A DNA stretch of 5,179 nucleotides from NCBI GenBank assembly GCA_023420245.1, contig JAEZWL010000136.1, positions 1-5,179 of the forward strand, written 5' to 3'. This stretch comes from Bacillota bacterium (lineage in GTDB: Bacteria > Bacillota > Clostridia > Oscillospirales > Acutalibacteraceae). Below are positions 1 through 4,627 of this stretch, piece after piece. A program made the position numbers and the translations under genes. Within the stretch, counting starts at the first letter, position 1. Each line of letters opens with the position of its first letter. Below the pieces are notes generated by a model that ran no database searches, was not told where the DNA came from, and saw only the letters and a program-made list of their open reading frames with translations.

Positions 1-2
1 GA

Positions 3-581
3 AAATACGCCTTTTATACCCGCCCGCAGGATGGATTTATTTCCGCCAGCTCCGGCAGCGGAATCTGCTTCGGGTTGTGCGATTCCATTGAGAATCCGGT
101 GATCGAAATGCAGGAGAAGCTGGTCAGCCCGAGAATTTATCACACGATTACGGAGTCAAAAAACGGGGGAGGTGCGGTGCCGATCAAAACCCCGAAGGGC
201 TGGATTCATATCGCGCATGGGGTACGGAATACGGCCGCAGGTCTTCGCTATGTGCTTTATGTTTTTGCAACGGACCTGAACGACCCGTCCAGACTGATCG
301 CAAGTCCCTCCGGGGTGTTTTTGGCTCCGCGCGGAGCGGAACGCGTCGGAGACGTAAGCAATGTTGTTTTTACTAACGGTGCAATTGCAACGAAAAACGG
401 CGATGTCTACCTTTATTACGCTTCCGCAGATACCCGGATTCATGTGATTACAACAACGATAGAGAGGCTGATGGATTACACCTTTAACACGCCTTCCGAC
501 CCGCTTCGGTCAGTCGAATGTGTGCACCAGCGCTCCGGCATGATTACAAAAAATCTGGAGTATCTCGAAACATTAAAATGA
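3..581 (+). CDS. GH130 glycoside phosphorylase, C-terminal part (mannosyl-glucose / mannooligosaccharide phosphorylase type), 5' end outside window
   Basis: The frame is open from base 3 to a TGA at 579-581, giving the last 192 residues of a protein whose family is usually about 330-400 residues; the start lies upstream of the window. Motifs typical of GH130 are visible: YAFYTRPQDGF at the left edge, GGGAVPIKTPKGW, the long conserved stretch beginning IAHGVRNTAAGLRYVLY, ERVGDVSNVVF and YYASADTRIHV. The family forms a five-bladed beta-propeller. It reversibly phosphorolyses beta-mannosides such as mannosyl-1,4-glucose or mannooligosaccharides to mannose-1-phosphate, normally in the cytoplasm during mannan use. 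The Lys of PIKT and the His/Arg of HGVR lie in the part of the fold that binds phosphate; the catalytic Asp is in the missing half. Similarity to mannosyl-glucose phosphorylases (subfamily 1) looks best, but the exact substrate is inferred. An internal TTG at base 75 is not the start, because homology continues upstream of it. A terminator follows 33 bases after the stop. Confidence 0.9.
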   Translation, partial: KYAFYTRPQDGFISASSGSGICFGLCDSIENPVIEMQEKLVSPRIYHTITESKNGGGAVPIKTPKGWIHIAHGVRNTAAGLRYVLYVFATDLNDPSRLIASPSGVFLAPRGAERVGDVSNVVFTNGAIATKNGDVYLYYASADTRIHVITTTIERLMDYTFNTPSDPLRSVECVHQRSGMITKNLEYLETLK

Positions 582-613
582 TTACAACGTTCCTTTGATT
601 ATACGCTTCTGTG

Positions 614-647
614 AAAACCTCTTCCGCTATTTGCGGCAGAGGTTTTT
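614..647 (+). terminator. Intrinsic terminator of the GH130 gene
   Basis: A 14-base arm (614-627) pairs with 633-646 with a single T/C mismatch around a five-base loop. The 3' arm ends in a run of five T (643-647), and a second T-run lies at 652-656. It begins 33 bases after the GH130 stop and has the right orientation to end that transcript. Confidence 0.88.
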
Positions 648-716
648 ACGGTTTTTGGCAAGGGGCATATGGCAATGGGACTGTCGCAAAATCGCCTTGC
701 AAAAAAAACAGTGCAC

Positions 717-766
717 AAAAAATGCGTCTTGATTGGGCTTGTTAAGCCGTTTTCAAGGCGCATTTT
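717..766 (-). terminator. Intrinsic terminator of the MIF-like gene, two-tier hairpin
   Basis: Read on the - strand, arm 766-753 pairs with 732-719 over 14 positions with one G/T wobble. It is followed by T6 (722-717) and, about ten bases further on, by another T-run. The 20-base loop contains a smaller hairpin (ggctt 736-740 with aagcc 744-748). It begins 27 bases beyond the stop of the tautomerase-like gene. The A-rich 5' arm also gives a short T-run on the + strand, so it may act weakly in both directions between the two converging genes. Confidence 0.8.
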
Positions 767-792
767 CTTGTCGTTATATATGGTCGACTATA

Positions 793-1137
793 TTAAAAAT
801 TATTGCCGTTCCAACCCCAATTGGATACTTCCTCGTATTTCACATAAATCTGAGCGGGGCTGATATCAAGCTCCTGGTGAAGAATCTCCGAGATTGCGGC
901 GGTCAGCCTGTTGTAGGCTTCGCCGCTTGCTTTACCGAACAGCTTGACCTCAACAAAGGCCATGCTCGGCTGATTGCTTCCCTTGAAATACAGGCGGCAC
1001 TCGTCTTCAAACGAGAGCATGAGCCAGCTCTCCGATTTTCCCGGAATCAGCGCAATCGCTTTTCCGAGCTTGACCTTGATCGCCTCTTCTTTTTCCTTTG
1101 TAATTTTCACATTTACTTTTGTTTGTATAAAGGGCAT
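793..1137 (-). CDS. MIF-family (tautomerase superfamily) protein, probable phenylpyruvate tautomerase homologue
   Basis: A 114-codon gene; the mature protein would be 113 residues, close to human MIF (114). The start is set at the ATG at 1137 rather than the in-frame ATG two codons upstream (1143). AGGAGG (1150-1145) is 7 bases before the former and only 1 before the latter, and only the former puts Pro directly after the initiator Met, as the family requires. Numbered from that Pro: Pro1 is the family's catalytic base; Lys33 aligns with MIF Lys32; QPSMAF lies where MIF has its CALC motif; SPAQIYVKYEE matches MIF SPDRVYINYYD; and NWGWNGNNF matches the MIF C-terminus. MIF Tyr95 is kept, MIF Asn97 is Lys here, and the CxxC redox motif is absent. 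Members form trimers with Pro1 in the active site and tautomerise keto/enol acids. The physiological substrate here is unknown. The gene stands alone, with its own promoter and terminator. Confidence 0.9.
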   Translation of the reverse strand: MPFIQTKVNVKITKEKEEAIKVKLGKAIALIPGKSESWLMLSFEDECRLYFKGSNQPSMAFVEVKLFGKASGEAYNRLTAAISEILHQELDISPAQIYVKYEEVSNWGWNGNNF

Positions 1138-1144
1138 AAACATA

Positions 1145-1150
1145 CCTCCT
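1145..1150 (-). promoter_or_regulatory. Ribosome binding site AGGAGG that fixes the MIF-like start
   Basis: A perfect AGGAGG on the - strand. It lies 7 bases from the ATG at 1137 but only 1 base from the upstream in-frame ATG at 1143, so initiation at 1137 is favoured and yields the Pro1 N-terminus. Confidence 0.85.
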
Positions 1151-1171
1151 GCGTTTCTTTTCTATGGATTT

Positions 1172-1200
1172 AGTCTATCCTAATTCCTGGATTTTGTAAA
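1172..1200 (-). promoter_or_regulatory. Probable sigma-A-type promoter of the MIF-like gene
   Basis: On the - strand, TTTACA (1200-1195, 5 of 6 consensus) is followed after exactly 17 bases by TAGACT (1177-1172, 4 of 6). The predicted transcript would start near 1165, leaving a leader of roughly 25-30 bases with the AGGAGG site in it. No gene runs into this region from upstream without a long gap, so a dedicated promoter is expected here. Confidence 0.55.
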
Positions 1201-1486
1201 TGCCCTTTAAAACTTTTCGGCTCGTATTGAAGTGCGGATTTGCGATATAAGAACAGATAGAAATTAAGAAAAACCGGAACGAAACAGGGTAGACAAACAT
1301 ATTTTATAGAGGAACGGTTCGTTGGAAGATACACGGCACGCATTTTTTCTAAAGGTGCTCGAATGAGCGCCATGAACCCGTGTTGCCGGTTGATTACTCG
1401 TTCCTATTACGTTCGGCTGAAACAGAAGCAGGCGGCAGTCTGGGTAACGGGCTGCCGTTTGATTGTTTTGCAAAACGTATTTCTAT
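1201..1486. other. Intergenic region without a convincing gene
   Basis: These 286 bases lie between the end of the kinase-like gene and the promoter of the MIF-like gene. Short open frames occur on both strands, but none has a good ribosome binding site, a recognisable protein motif, or support from its neighbours. Visible structure is limited to a hairpin at 1433-1457, a perfect 12-base palindrome (gttttgcaaaac, 1465-1476), and a 7-bp stem with one wobble at 1354-1371. I recognise no tRNA, rRNA or known riboswitch. Confidence 0.6.
1433..1457 (-). terminator. Weak candidate terminator after the kinase-like gene
   Basis: CGGCAG (1433-1438) pairs with CTGCCG (1452-1457), and up to three more positions can be added with wobbles, around a short loop. 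Read on the - strand, it lies 30 bases beyond the stop of the kinase-like gene. It is followed by a pyrimidine-rich stretch rather than a clean T-run, so termination here is uncertain. The + strand side has a somewhat better T-rich tail (1458-1469), but no + strand gene precedes it. Confidence 0.3.
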
Positions 1487-2002
1487 TCATACGGACACAT
1501 GGTGTTTCACAATCCGCGCGAGCTTCTTCGCCGCTTGCTCTGCCGTGATGGTACTTACGTCTATTTTAACCGTGTCCATAGATTCATAAGAGGGAAGCCT
1601 TGAAACGCTCCGCTCTATTACATCGGACTGACGGATGCCGGTTTCCACATCCTTTTCAAGACGGCTTCTCAGAGCCGATTCCGAACACATCAGAGTGAAT
1701 TTGAAAAGCTCAAACTCACACTCCCGCAGCGGACGCAGGATTTGTTCAAATATCTCTTCCTGATGGATTACCCAGCAAAACAGAATGTATTCATAGCCGG
1801 AATTTCGGCAGAAGGCATTCAGCAGATGGGTTATATTATCCATCACCATCGCTTTATTTTCCTCGTTTACAACGAACGGGTTCATATCCCAGCACCAGTC
1901 TCCATCCAGAAAAACCGACGGCTGCAGCTGCTTCCTAAGCAATTTGCAGACCGTAGTTTTCCCTACGCCCATCGTTCCGTTCACAATGATCAGCTTTTTC
2001 AT
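1487..2002 (-). CDS. Small P-loop NTPase, AAA/nucleotide-kinase-like, substrate unknown
   Basis: A 171-residue cytoplasmic protein. It opens with a beta-strand (KKLIIVNG) leading directly into a Walker A motif, GTMGVGKTT (residues 9-17). VFLDGDWCWDMNPF (about residues 30-43) follows; its acidic DGD is placed like the phosphoacceptor-binding Asp of small kinases. RSRLEKDVETGIRQSDV (about 118-134) resembles the arginine-bearing lid of the nucleoside/gluconate/shikimate kinase fold. This architecture is usually labelled AAA family ATPase or nucleotide kinase in Clostridia and Bacilli. It fits phosphorylation of a small molecule, but which one cannot be told. The ATG overlaps the stop of the upstream glycosylase-like gene in an ATGA (1999-2002). 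AAGGAG lies 4 bases before the ATG, so the two genes are almost certainly co-transcribed and probably translationally coupled. No membrane segment is seen. Confidence 0.85.
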   Translation of the reverse strand: MKKLIIVNGTMGVGKTTVCKLLRKQLQPSVFLDGDWCWDMNPFVVNEENKAMVMDNITHLLNAFCRNSGYEYILFCWVIHQEEIFEQILRPLRECEFELFKFTLMCSESALRSRLEKDVETGIRQSDVIERSVSRLPSYESMDTVKIDVSTITAEQAAKKLARIVKHHVSV

Positions 2003-2856
2003 TTGACTCCTTTAAGCTTTACAGGCTTTTCATACTTCTGGCAATACGTGCAGTAATAGATACTTCCGCCAAGATAGGCTTCCTTTTGAATCGGAGTACC
2101 GCACGCCGGGCAGGGCTGACCGACTGTATTTTTACTGAGAACGGAACGGTAGCCGCCAAAGCAGCCGTACAGGTCTCGCTCGGTGTTTCTGCCGCCCTTC
2201 AGTGTCATTTCCATTAAGGTATCCTTTACCGCGCGATAAAGGCGCTCAAGTTCAGAATCTGACAGCTCAATCATCTTTCTCTTCGGGTGTATCCTTGCGT
2301 TCCAGAGGATATCCTGCAACACACCGTTGCCAAGCCCCGGAATTCGCTGCTCCGTTGCGAGAAACGCTTTCGCGGAAAGCTTTTCAAAGTTTGTGCAGCC
2401 GCAAAGGGACTGAAAATAGGATTCCTCAAATTCATCGCCGAGCGGAGACGGCTTTTCCTTCCCGACCAGATAATACGGATTCTCATTTTCGCCGTCCCGG
2501 AACGCGCTGATACCGCCGTACATCTGCACGGTGCCTGTCAGCGTGGAGAAATCATCAAATTCGATAAAAAGCTGATGCTTTTGTGGCGTTACCTCCCCGG
2601 CGGGGAGATAACGCAGGTTGACGCCGTCCTGAAGCAGGATTCTGCAATCTCCCGCCTGAATTTCCACATTGCCTGCCACCGCAAGTGACCGGTCGATTTT
2701 TAATCCAGAAAGCAATTCATGGTATGTGGACGGGTCGCCGAAATACCAGGTAAACTTATGCGGGGAATGGTTGGCGGTAACATTCAGAATGGTTTTTCCC
2801 TGAATCGTTTGGTTCAGCTGCCGCGCAATCGTGTTGCTTTCCGGTATTTCCATCAT
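1999..2856 (-). CDS. Fpg/Nei-like DNA glycosylase homologue with altered catalytic residues
   Basis: A 285-residue protein with the full formamidopyrimidine-DNA glycosylase/endonuclease VIII architecture: an N-terminal beta-sandwich beginning MMEIPE; an H2TH region (AFLATEQRIPGLGN, with Asn177 in the position of the DNA-binding Asn of Fpg); HPKRK after it; and a C-terminal zinc finger with Cys249, Cys252, Cys269 and Cys272. The family excises oxidised bases and cuts the DNA at the resulting site. Two canonical features are missing. The N-terminal Pro nucleophile is replaced by Met (MMEIPE against MPELPE of Fpg). The zinc-finger Arg (QRATFYC in E. coli Fpg) is Gly264 (GGSIYYC) in a gap-free 29-residue alignment. 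The Fpg lysine in RAKYL also appears absent. The sequence resembles a broad Firmicutes subgroup annotated as endonuclease VIII. AGGGGG is 7 bases before the first of two adjacent ATGs. The gene lies 35 bases after the membrane protein gene and overlaps the kinase-like gene. Confidence 0.87.
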   Translation of the reverse strand: MMEIPESNTIARQLNQTIQGKTILNVTANHSPHKFTWYFGDPSTYHELLSGLKIDRSLAVAGNVEIQAGDCRILLQDGVNLRYLPAGEVTPQKHQLFIEFDDFSTLTGTVQMYGGISAFRDGENENPYYLVGKEKPSPLGDEFEESYFQSLCGCTNFEKLSAKAFLATEQRIPGLGNGVLQDILWNARIHPKRKMIELSDSELERLYRAVKDTLMEMTLKGGRNTERDLYGCFGGYRSVLSKNTVGQPCPACGTPIQKEAYLGGSIYYCTYCQKYEKPVKLKGVK

Positions 2857-2891
2857 AGCAATTCCCCCTAAAGTGACTCAAATCGTATTTT

Positions 2892-3359
2892 CTATACATT
2901 CAGCATCTGTTTTAATACGTCCGCCGTTATTCTGCAATACCAATTCTGAACCGCAATCAGCAATGAGACCCCATAAATCCAGTAAACTACCTTAGGGCTT
3001 ATCGAAACCAGTTTTCTGTTGATACAGATAATCCATGCCGCCGTTACGGTCATCAAAATATGGGACAGTTGTGTAATCAGCGCGCCCTGGCCGCTCCATG
3101 GAAAAATCCACAGTCCCATTGTTCCAAAAACTGTCAATGGCACTACCATGATAAGAAGGAATTCCAAATTCTTCTGTTTTTTATTTAAAACAAGGAAAAG
3201 TATAAAGAAAGTAATTTGCGTTGGAGCGCAAACGTTATACATCAGCCACTGAATTATGGAAGCCTTTAAAAAGACCGTAAAAACAAAAAGCCCCCAAAAA
3301 GCCAGCAGCAGCATCGATCCACTCAGAATGTAGCCGGTTACTCGCATTCGCTTGCTCAT
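2892..3359 (-). CDS. Hypothetical integral membrane protein, about five helices
   Basis: A 155-residue, strongly hydrophobic protein that I do not assign to a named family. Probable membrane segments by inspection are residues 10-31, 35-58, 66-86, 93-113 and 123-138. They are joined by short loops, including a basic one (NKKQKN, 59-64), and preceded by a basic N-terminus (SKRMR), which suggests the N-terminus is cytoplasmic. Residues that stand out are Pro46, FPWSGQG (86-92) and His100 in the fourth segment. There is no signal-peptide cleavage site, enzyme motif or transporter motif. A GAGGAG site lies 10 bases before the ATG at 3359. The upstream GyrI-like gene ends 96 bases away, with a strong hairpin between; the glycosylase-like gene starts 35 bases downstream. 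It could be transcribed with either neighbour. Membrane location is well supported; function is unknown. Confidence 0.75.
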   Translation of the reverse strand: MSKRMRVTGYILSGSMLLLAFWGLFVFTVFLKASIIQWLMYNVCAPTQITFFILFLVLNKKQKNLEFLLIMVVPLTVFGTMGLWIFPWSGQGALITQLSHILMTVTAAWIICINRKLVSISPKVVYWIYGVSLLIAVQNWYCRITADVLKQMLNV

Positions 3360-3408
3360 TATGCTGAGACTCCTCTTTCATATATTTGAATAGAATTGCA
3401 ATTGCTGT

Positions 3409-3446
3409 CAAGGATATCGAAGCGTGTTTCGATATCCTTGTTTTTT
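3409..3446 (+). terminator. Perfect 13-bp hairpin with T-run on the + strand
   Basis: Arm 3409-3421 is perfectly complementary to 3428-3440 around a six-base loop, followed on the + strand by T6 (3441-3446) and then CTTT. In form it is a textbook intrinsic terminator for + strand transcription, yet both flanking genes are on the - strand, where the hairpin is preceded by A6 and not followed by a T-run. For the - strand message it would be a stable intergenic hairpin between the 209-residue GyrI-like gene and the membrane protein gene. It could limit read-through or protect RNA ends. Confidence 0.6.
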
Positions 3447-3455
3447 CTTTGAGAA

Positions 3456-4085
3456 TCATTTTTTCCTCACCGGATGGCGCAGAACGGTTTTCATGCGCTC
3501 CGGCGCGCACTTACGAGGGTCTCCGAGGTAGATTTCATGGTGCCGCCTATTCCCGCAGTCGTCAATCAGATTATTATCCCGGATATATTTTTCGATTTTT
3601 TCAACGGATTCGGCCTCTGTGCGGAACGGTCCGGTGTGCATGACCTGCACGCAATCGCCTTCAGGGTACACCTCAAGCCTTGCCTTAGAAAAATCGTACT
3701 CCGGCTTCTTGATTTTCGCCTTCGCCCGTGCCCATTCAAACACCTCCGGCGTCACGAAATCCGGCTGTCGGATCATCGAGGTCCATGTCCACCTCTCCCG
3801 GTGCTCCGACTGAAATCCGTCGCACCCGCAATCCCAAAGACCTTCCAGCGGCGGAACCACATACTCGAAATAACCTTGTAGTTTGTCCGGCCCCATTTTG
3901 CTCATCTTAATCATAAAGGTCAGGGCGTACAAAAGCCCAACGGCATGCTGATACTCTTCCCCGTTGGGGTCGCCGGTTCCGTCTGCCATAATGAAAGGAA
4001 TCGGCGGAACACAAATGAAGGCAGGCTCTCTCTTAGGAAGATACAAATCCTTATATTCTTTTTTATAATCAAATTTTTCCGACAC
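3456..4085 (-). CDS. Stand-alone GyrI-like small-molecule-binding protein (COG4832-type), possible hydrolase
   Basis: A 209-residue protein of the long GyrI-like type. The N-terminal part, FDYKKEYKDLYLPK (5-18) and VPPIPFIMADGTGDPNGEEY (26-45), and the C-terminal signature HHEIYLGDPRK (182-192) with LRHPV (202-206) are characteristic. The GyrI repeat is seen again at VQVMHTGPFRTEAESVEKI (146-164). GyrI-like domains form a cleft that binds hydrophobic or cationic compounds, and published work shows that some stand-alone members hydrolyse cyclopropane-containing DNA-alkylating natural products of the CC-1065/yatakemycin class. The many aromatic and acidic residues at 72-101 (GYFEY, EGLW, ERWTW) fit such a pocket, but activity here is inferred. 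The start is GTG at 4085, supported by AAGGAGAGG 5 bases upstream and by homology beginning within a few residues. No DNA-binding domain is present, so it is not itself a regulator of the BmrR/Rob type. It follows the smaller GyrI-like gene by 21 bases. Confidence 0.87.
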   Translation of the reverse strand: MSEKFDYKKEYKDLYLPKREPAFICVPPIPFIMADGTGDPNGEEYQHAVGLLYALTFMIKMSKMGPDKLQGYFEYVVPPLEGLWDCGCDGFQSEHRERWTWTSMIRQPDFVTPEVFEWARAKAKIKKPEYDFSKARLEVYPEGDCVQVMHTGPFRTEAESVEKIEKYIRDNNLIDDCGNRRHHEIYLGDPRKCAPERMKTVLRHPVRKK

Positions 4086-4106
4086 ACAAACCTCTCCTTA
4101 TTGCAG

Positions 4107-4559
4107 TTACTTCAAGGACAGATAAATATGTACTTCCATATTCATCATATCTCCGCCCTGGTATTCCTCAAAATCGCAGCTGTATTTCCGGTCCAACTTC
4201 GTCTGGCAGATGTCACCCCATGTCTCGGCAACCTTCTCAACTCCCCCACATATAACGAATTTGGCGTATTTGCCTGCCGGAATGACAGCGGTTTCCACTT
4301 CCGGAGGAAGATCGTTCTTTAAACTAATTTCACAGCAGGCGAATAAATCATATTCTCCGGTTACGTCGCTTGCATAATTGGTATAAAGCCCGATGGATTT
4401 GTCGTTGCTCTTATGGGGGATGGAAGCATAAGAGCCTTGCTCATAAAACCTCTGCCAGACCGCCCCGATCTCCTGCGACATGGTCGGGCTGTCATTGCTT
4501 GTCCTAGTTTTGAGGCCTGCTACGGTTTTTTCTGCCAAATCAACGATTTCATAATTCAT
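4107..4559 (-). CDS. GyrI-like / AraC-type effector-binding domain protein
   Basis: A 150-residue stand-alone effector-binding domain, as found at the C-terminus of AraC/MerR regulators such as Rob and BmrR, here without a helix-turn-helix. Recognisable parts are MNYEIVDLAEKTVAGLKTRT (1-20), WQRFYEQG (35-42), KSIGLYTNYASDVTGEYDL (54-72, including the typical GEYD) and IPAGKYAKFV (93-102), which is the usual P-x-G-x-Y strand before the second helix. Such proteins bind small ligands and may sequester or sense them. The start is placed at ATG 4559, because AAGGGAG (4573-4567) lies 7 bases before it and family similarity begins there. An in-frame TTG at 4577 would overlap that ribosome binding site. 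The gene sits directly downstream of the WYL regulator, with a promoter and inverted repeat in the gap, and is followed after 21 bases by a second, larger GyrI-like gene. Its ligand is unknown. Confidence 0.85.
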   Translation of the reverse strand: MNYEIVDLAEKTVAGLKTRTSNDSPTMSQEIGAVWQRFYEQGSYASIPHKSNDKSIGLYTNYASDVTGEYDLFACCEISLKNDLPPEVETAVIPAGKYAKFVICGGVEKVAETWGDICQTKLDRKYSCDFEEYQGGDMMNMEVHIYLSLK

Positions 4560-4566
4560 GGTGATA

Positions 4567-4573
4567 CTCCCTT
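4567..4573 (-). promoter_or_regulatory. Ribosome binding site AAGGGAG that fixes the start of the small GyrI-like gene
   Basis: AAGGGAG on the - strand lies 7 bases before ATG 4559. An alternative TTG start six codons upstream would lie over this site, which argues against it. Confidence 0.75.
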
Positions 4574-4590
4574 TCAAATTTGATAGGCTG

Positions 4591-4599
4591 AGTATACCA
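4591..4599 (-). promoter_or_regulatory. Extended -10 promoter for the GyrI-like pair
   Basis: On the - strand the sequence TGGTATACT gives an extended TGn motif and a -10 of TATACT (5 of 6, 4596-4591). No good -35 hexamer exists at 16-18 bases; that place is taken by the inverted repeat at 4606-4627. Transcription would start near 4584, about ten bases upstream of the ribosome binding site. The missing -35 and the adjacent dyad suggest regulated initiation. Confidence 0.5.
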
Positions 4600-4605
4600 T
4601 GCTAT

Positions 4606-4627
4606 ATATGACATCAGTGCGTCATAT
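4606..4627. promoter_or_regulatory. Inverted repeat ATATGAC-N8-GTCATAT, candidate operator
   Basis: Two perfect 7-base arms (4606-4612 and 4621-4627) are separated by 8 bases, so their centres are 15 bases apart, between one and one and a half turns of DNA. The dyad is centred about 32 bases upstream of the predicted start of the GyrI-like transcript, exactly where the -35 would be, and its edge touches the last codon of the WYL regulator gene. That placement suits a dimeric regulator, with the WYL protein encoded next door the first candidate. A fortuitous AT-rich repeat cannot be excluded. Confidence 0.45.

Noticed and set aside
75..581. A start of the GH130 gene at TTG 75.
   Set aside because: Conserved GH130 sequence (YAFYTRPQDGF) precedes it in the same frame, so the codon is internal.
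781..796. The near-palindrome around ggtcgacta as an operator.
   Set aside because: The symmetry is broken by a mismatch and it lies at the 3' end of the MIF-like gene, where an operator is not expected.
669..1183. + strand open frames across the MIF-like gene and its downstream region.
   Set aside because: They are antisense shadows of a recognised gene and of its terminator region, and have no motifs.
1170..1473. Overlapping short open frames on the - strand in the intergenic region.
   Set aside because: There is no credible ribosome binding site and no family motif; two overlapping frames of similar length suggest chance, and one runs into the MIF-like promoter.
3382..3411. Promoter for the membrane protein gene: perfect TTGACA at 3411-3406 on the - strand.
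   Set aside because: At 17-18 bases spacing the -10 candidates are poor (3 of 6 at best), and the start point would fall on the ribosome binding site at 3370-3375.
3235..3510. A 91-residue - strand frame spanning the gap between the 209-residue GyrI-like gene and the membrane protein gene.
   Set aside because: It overlaps both neighbours in another frame, crosses the strong hairpin and has no recognisable motif or start signal.
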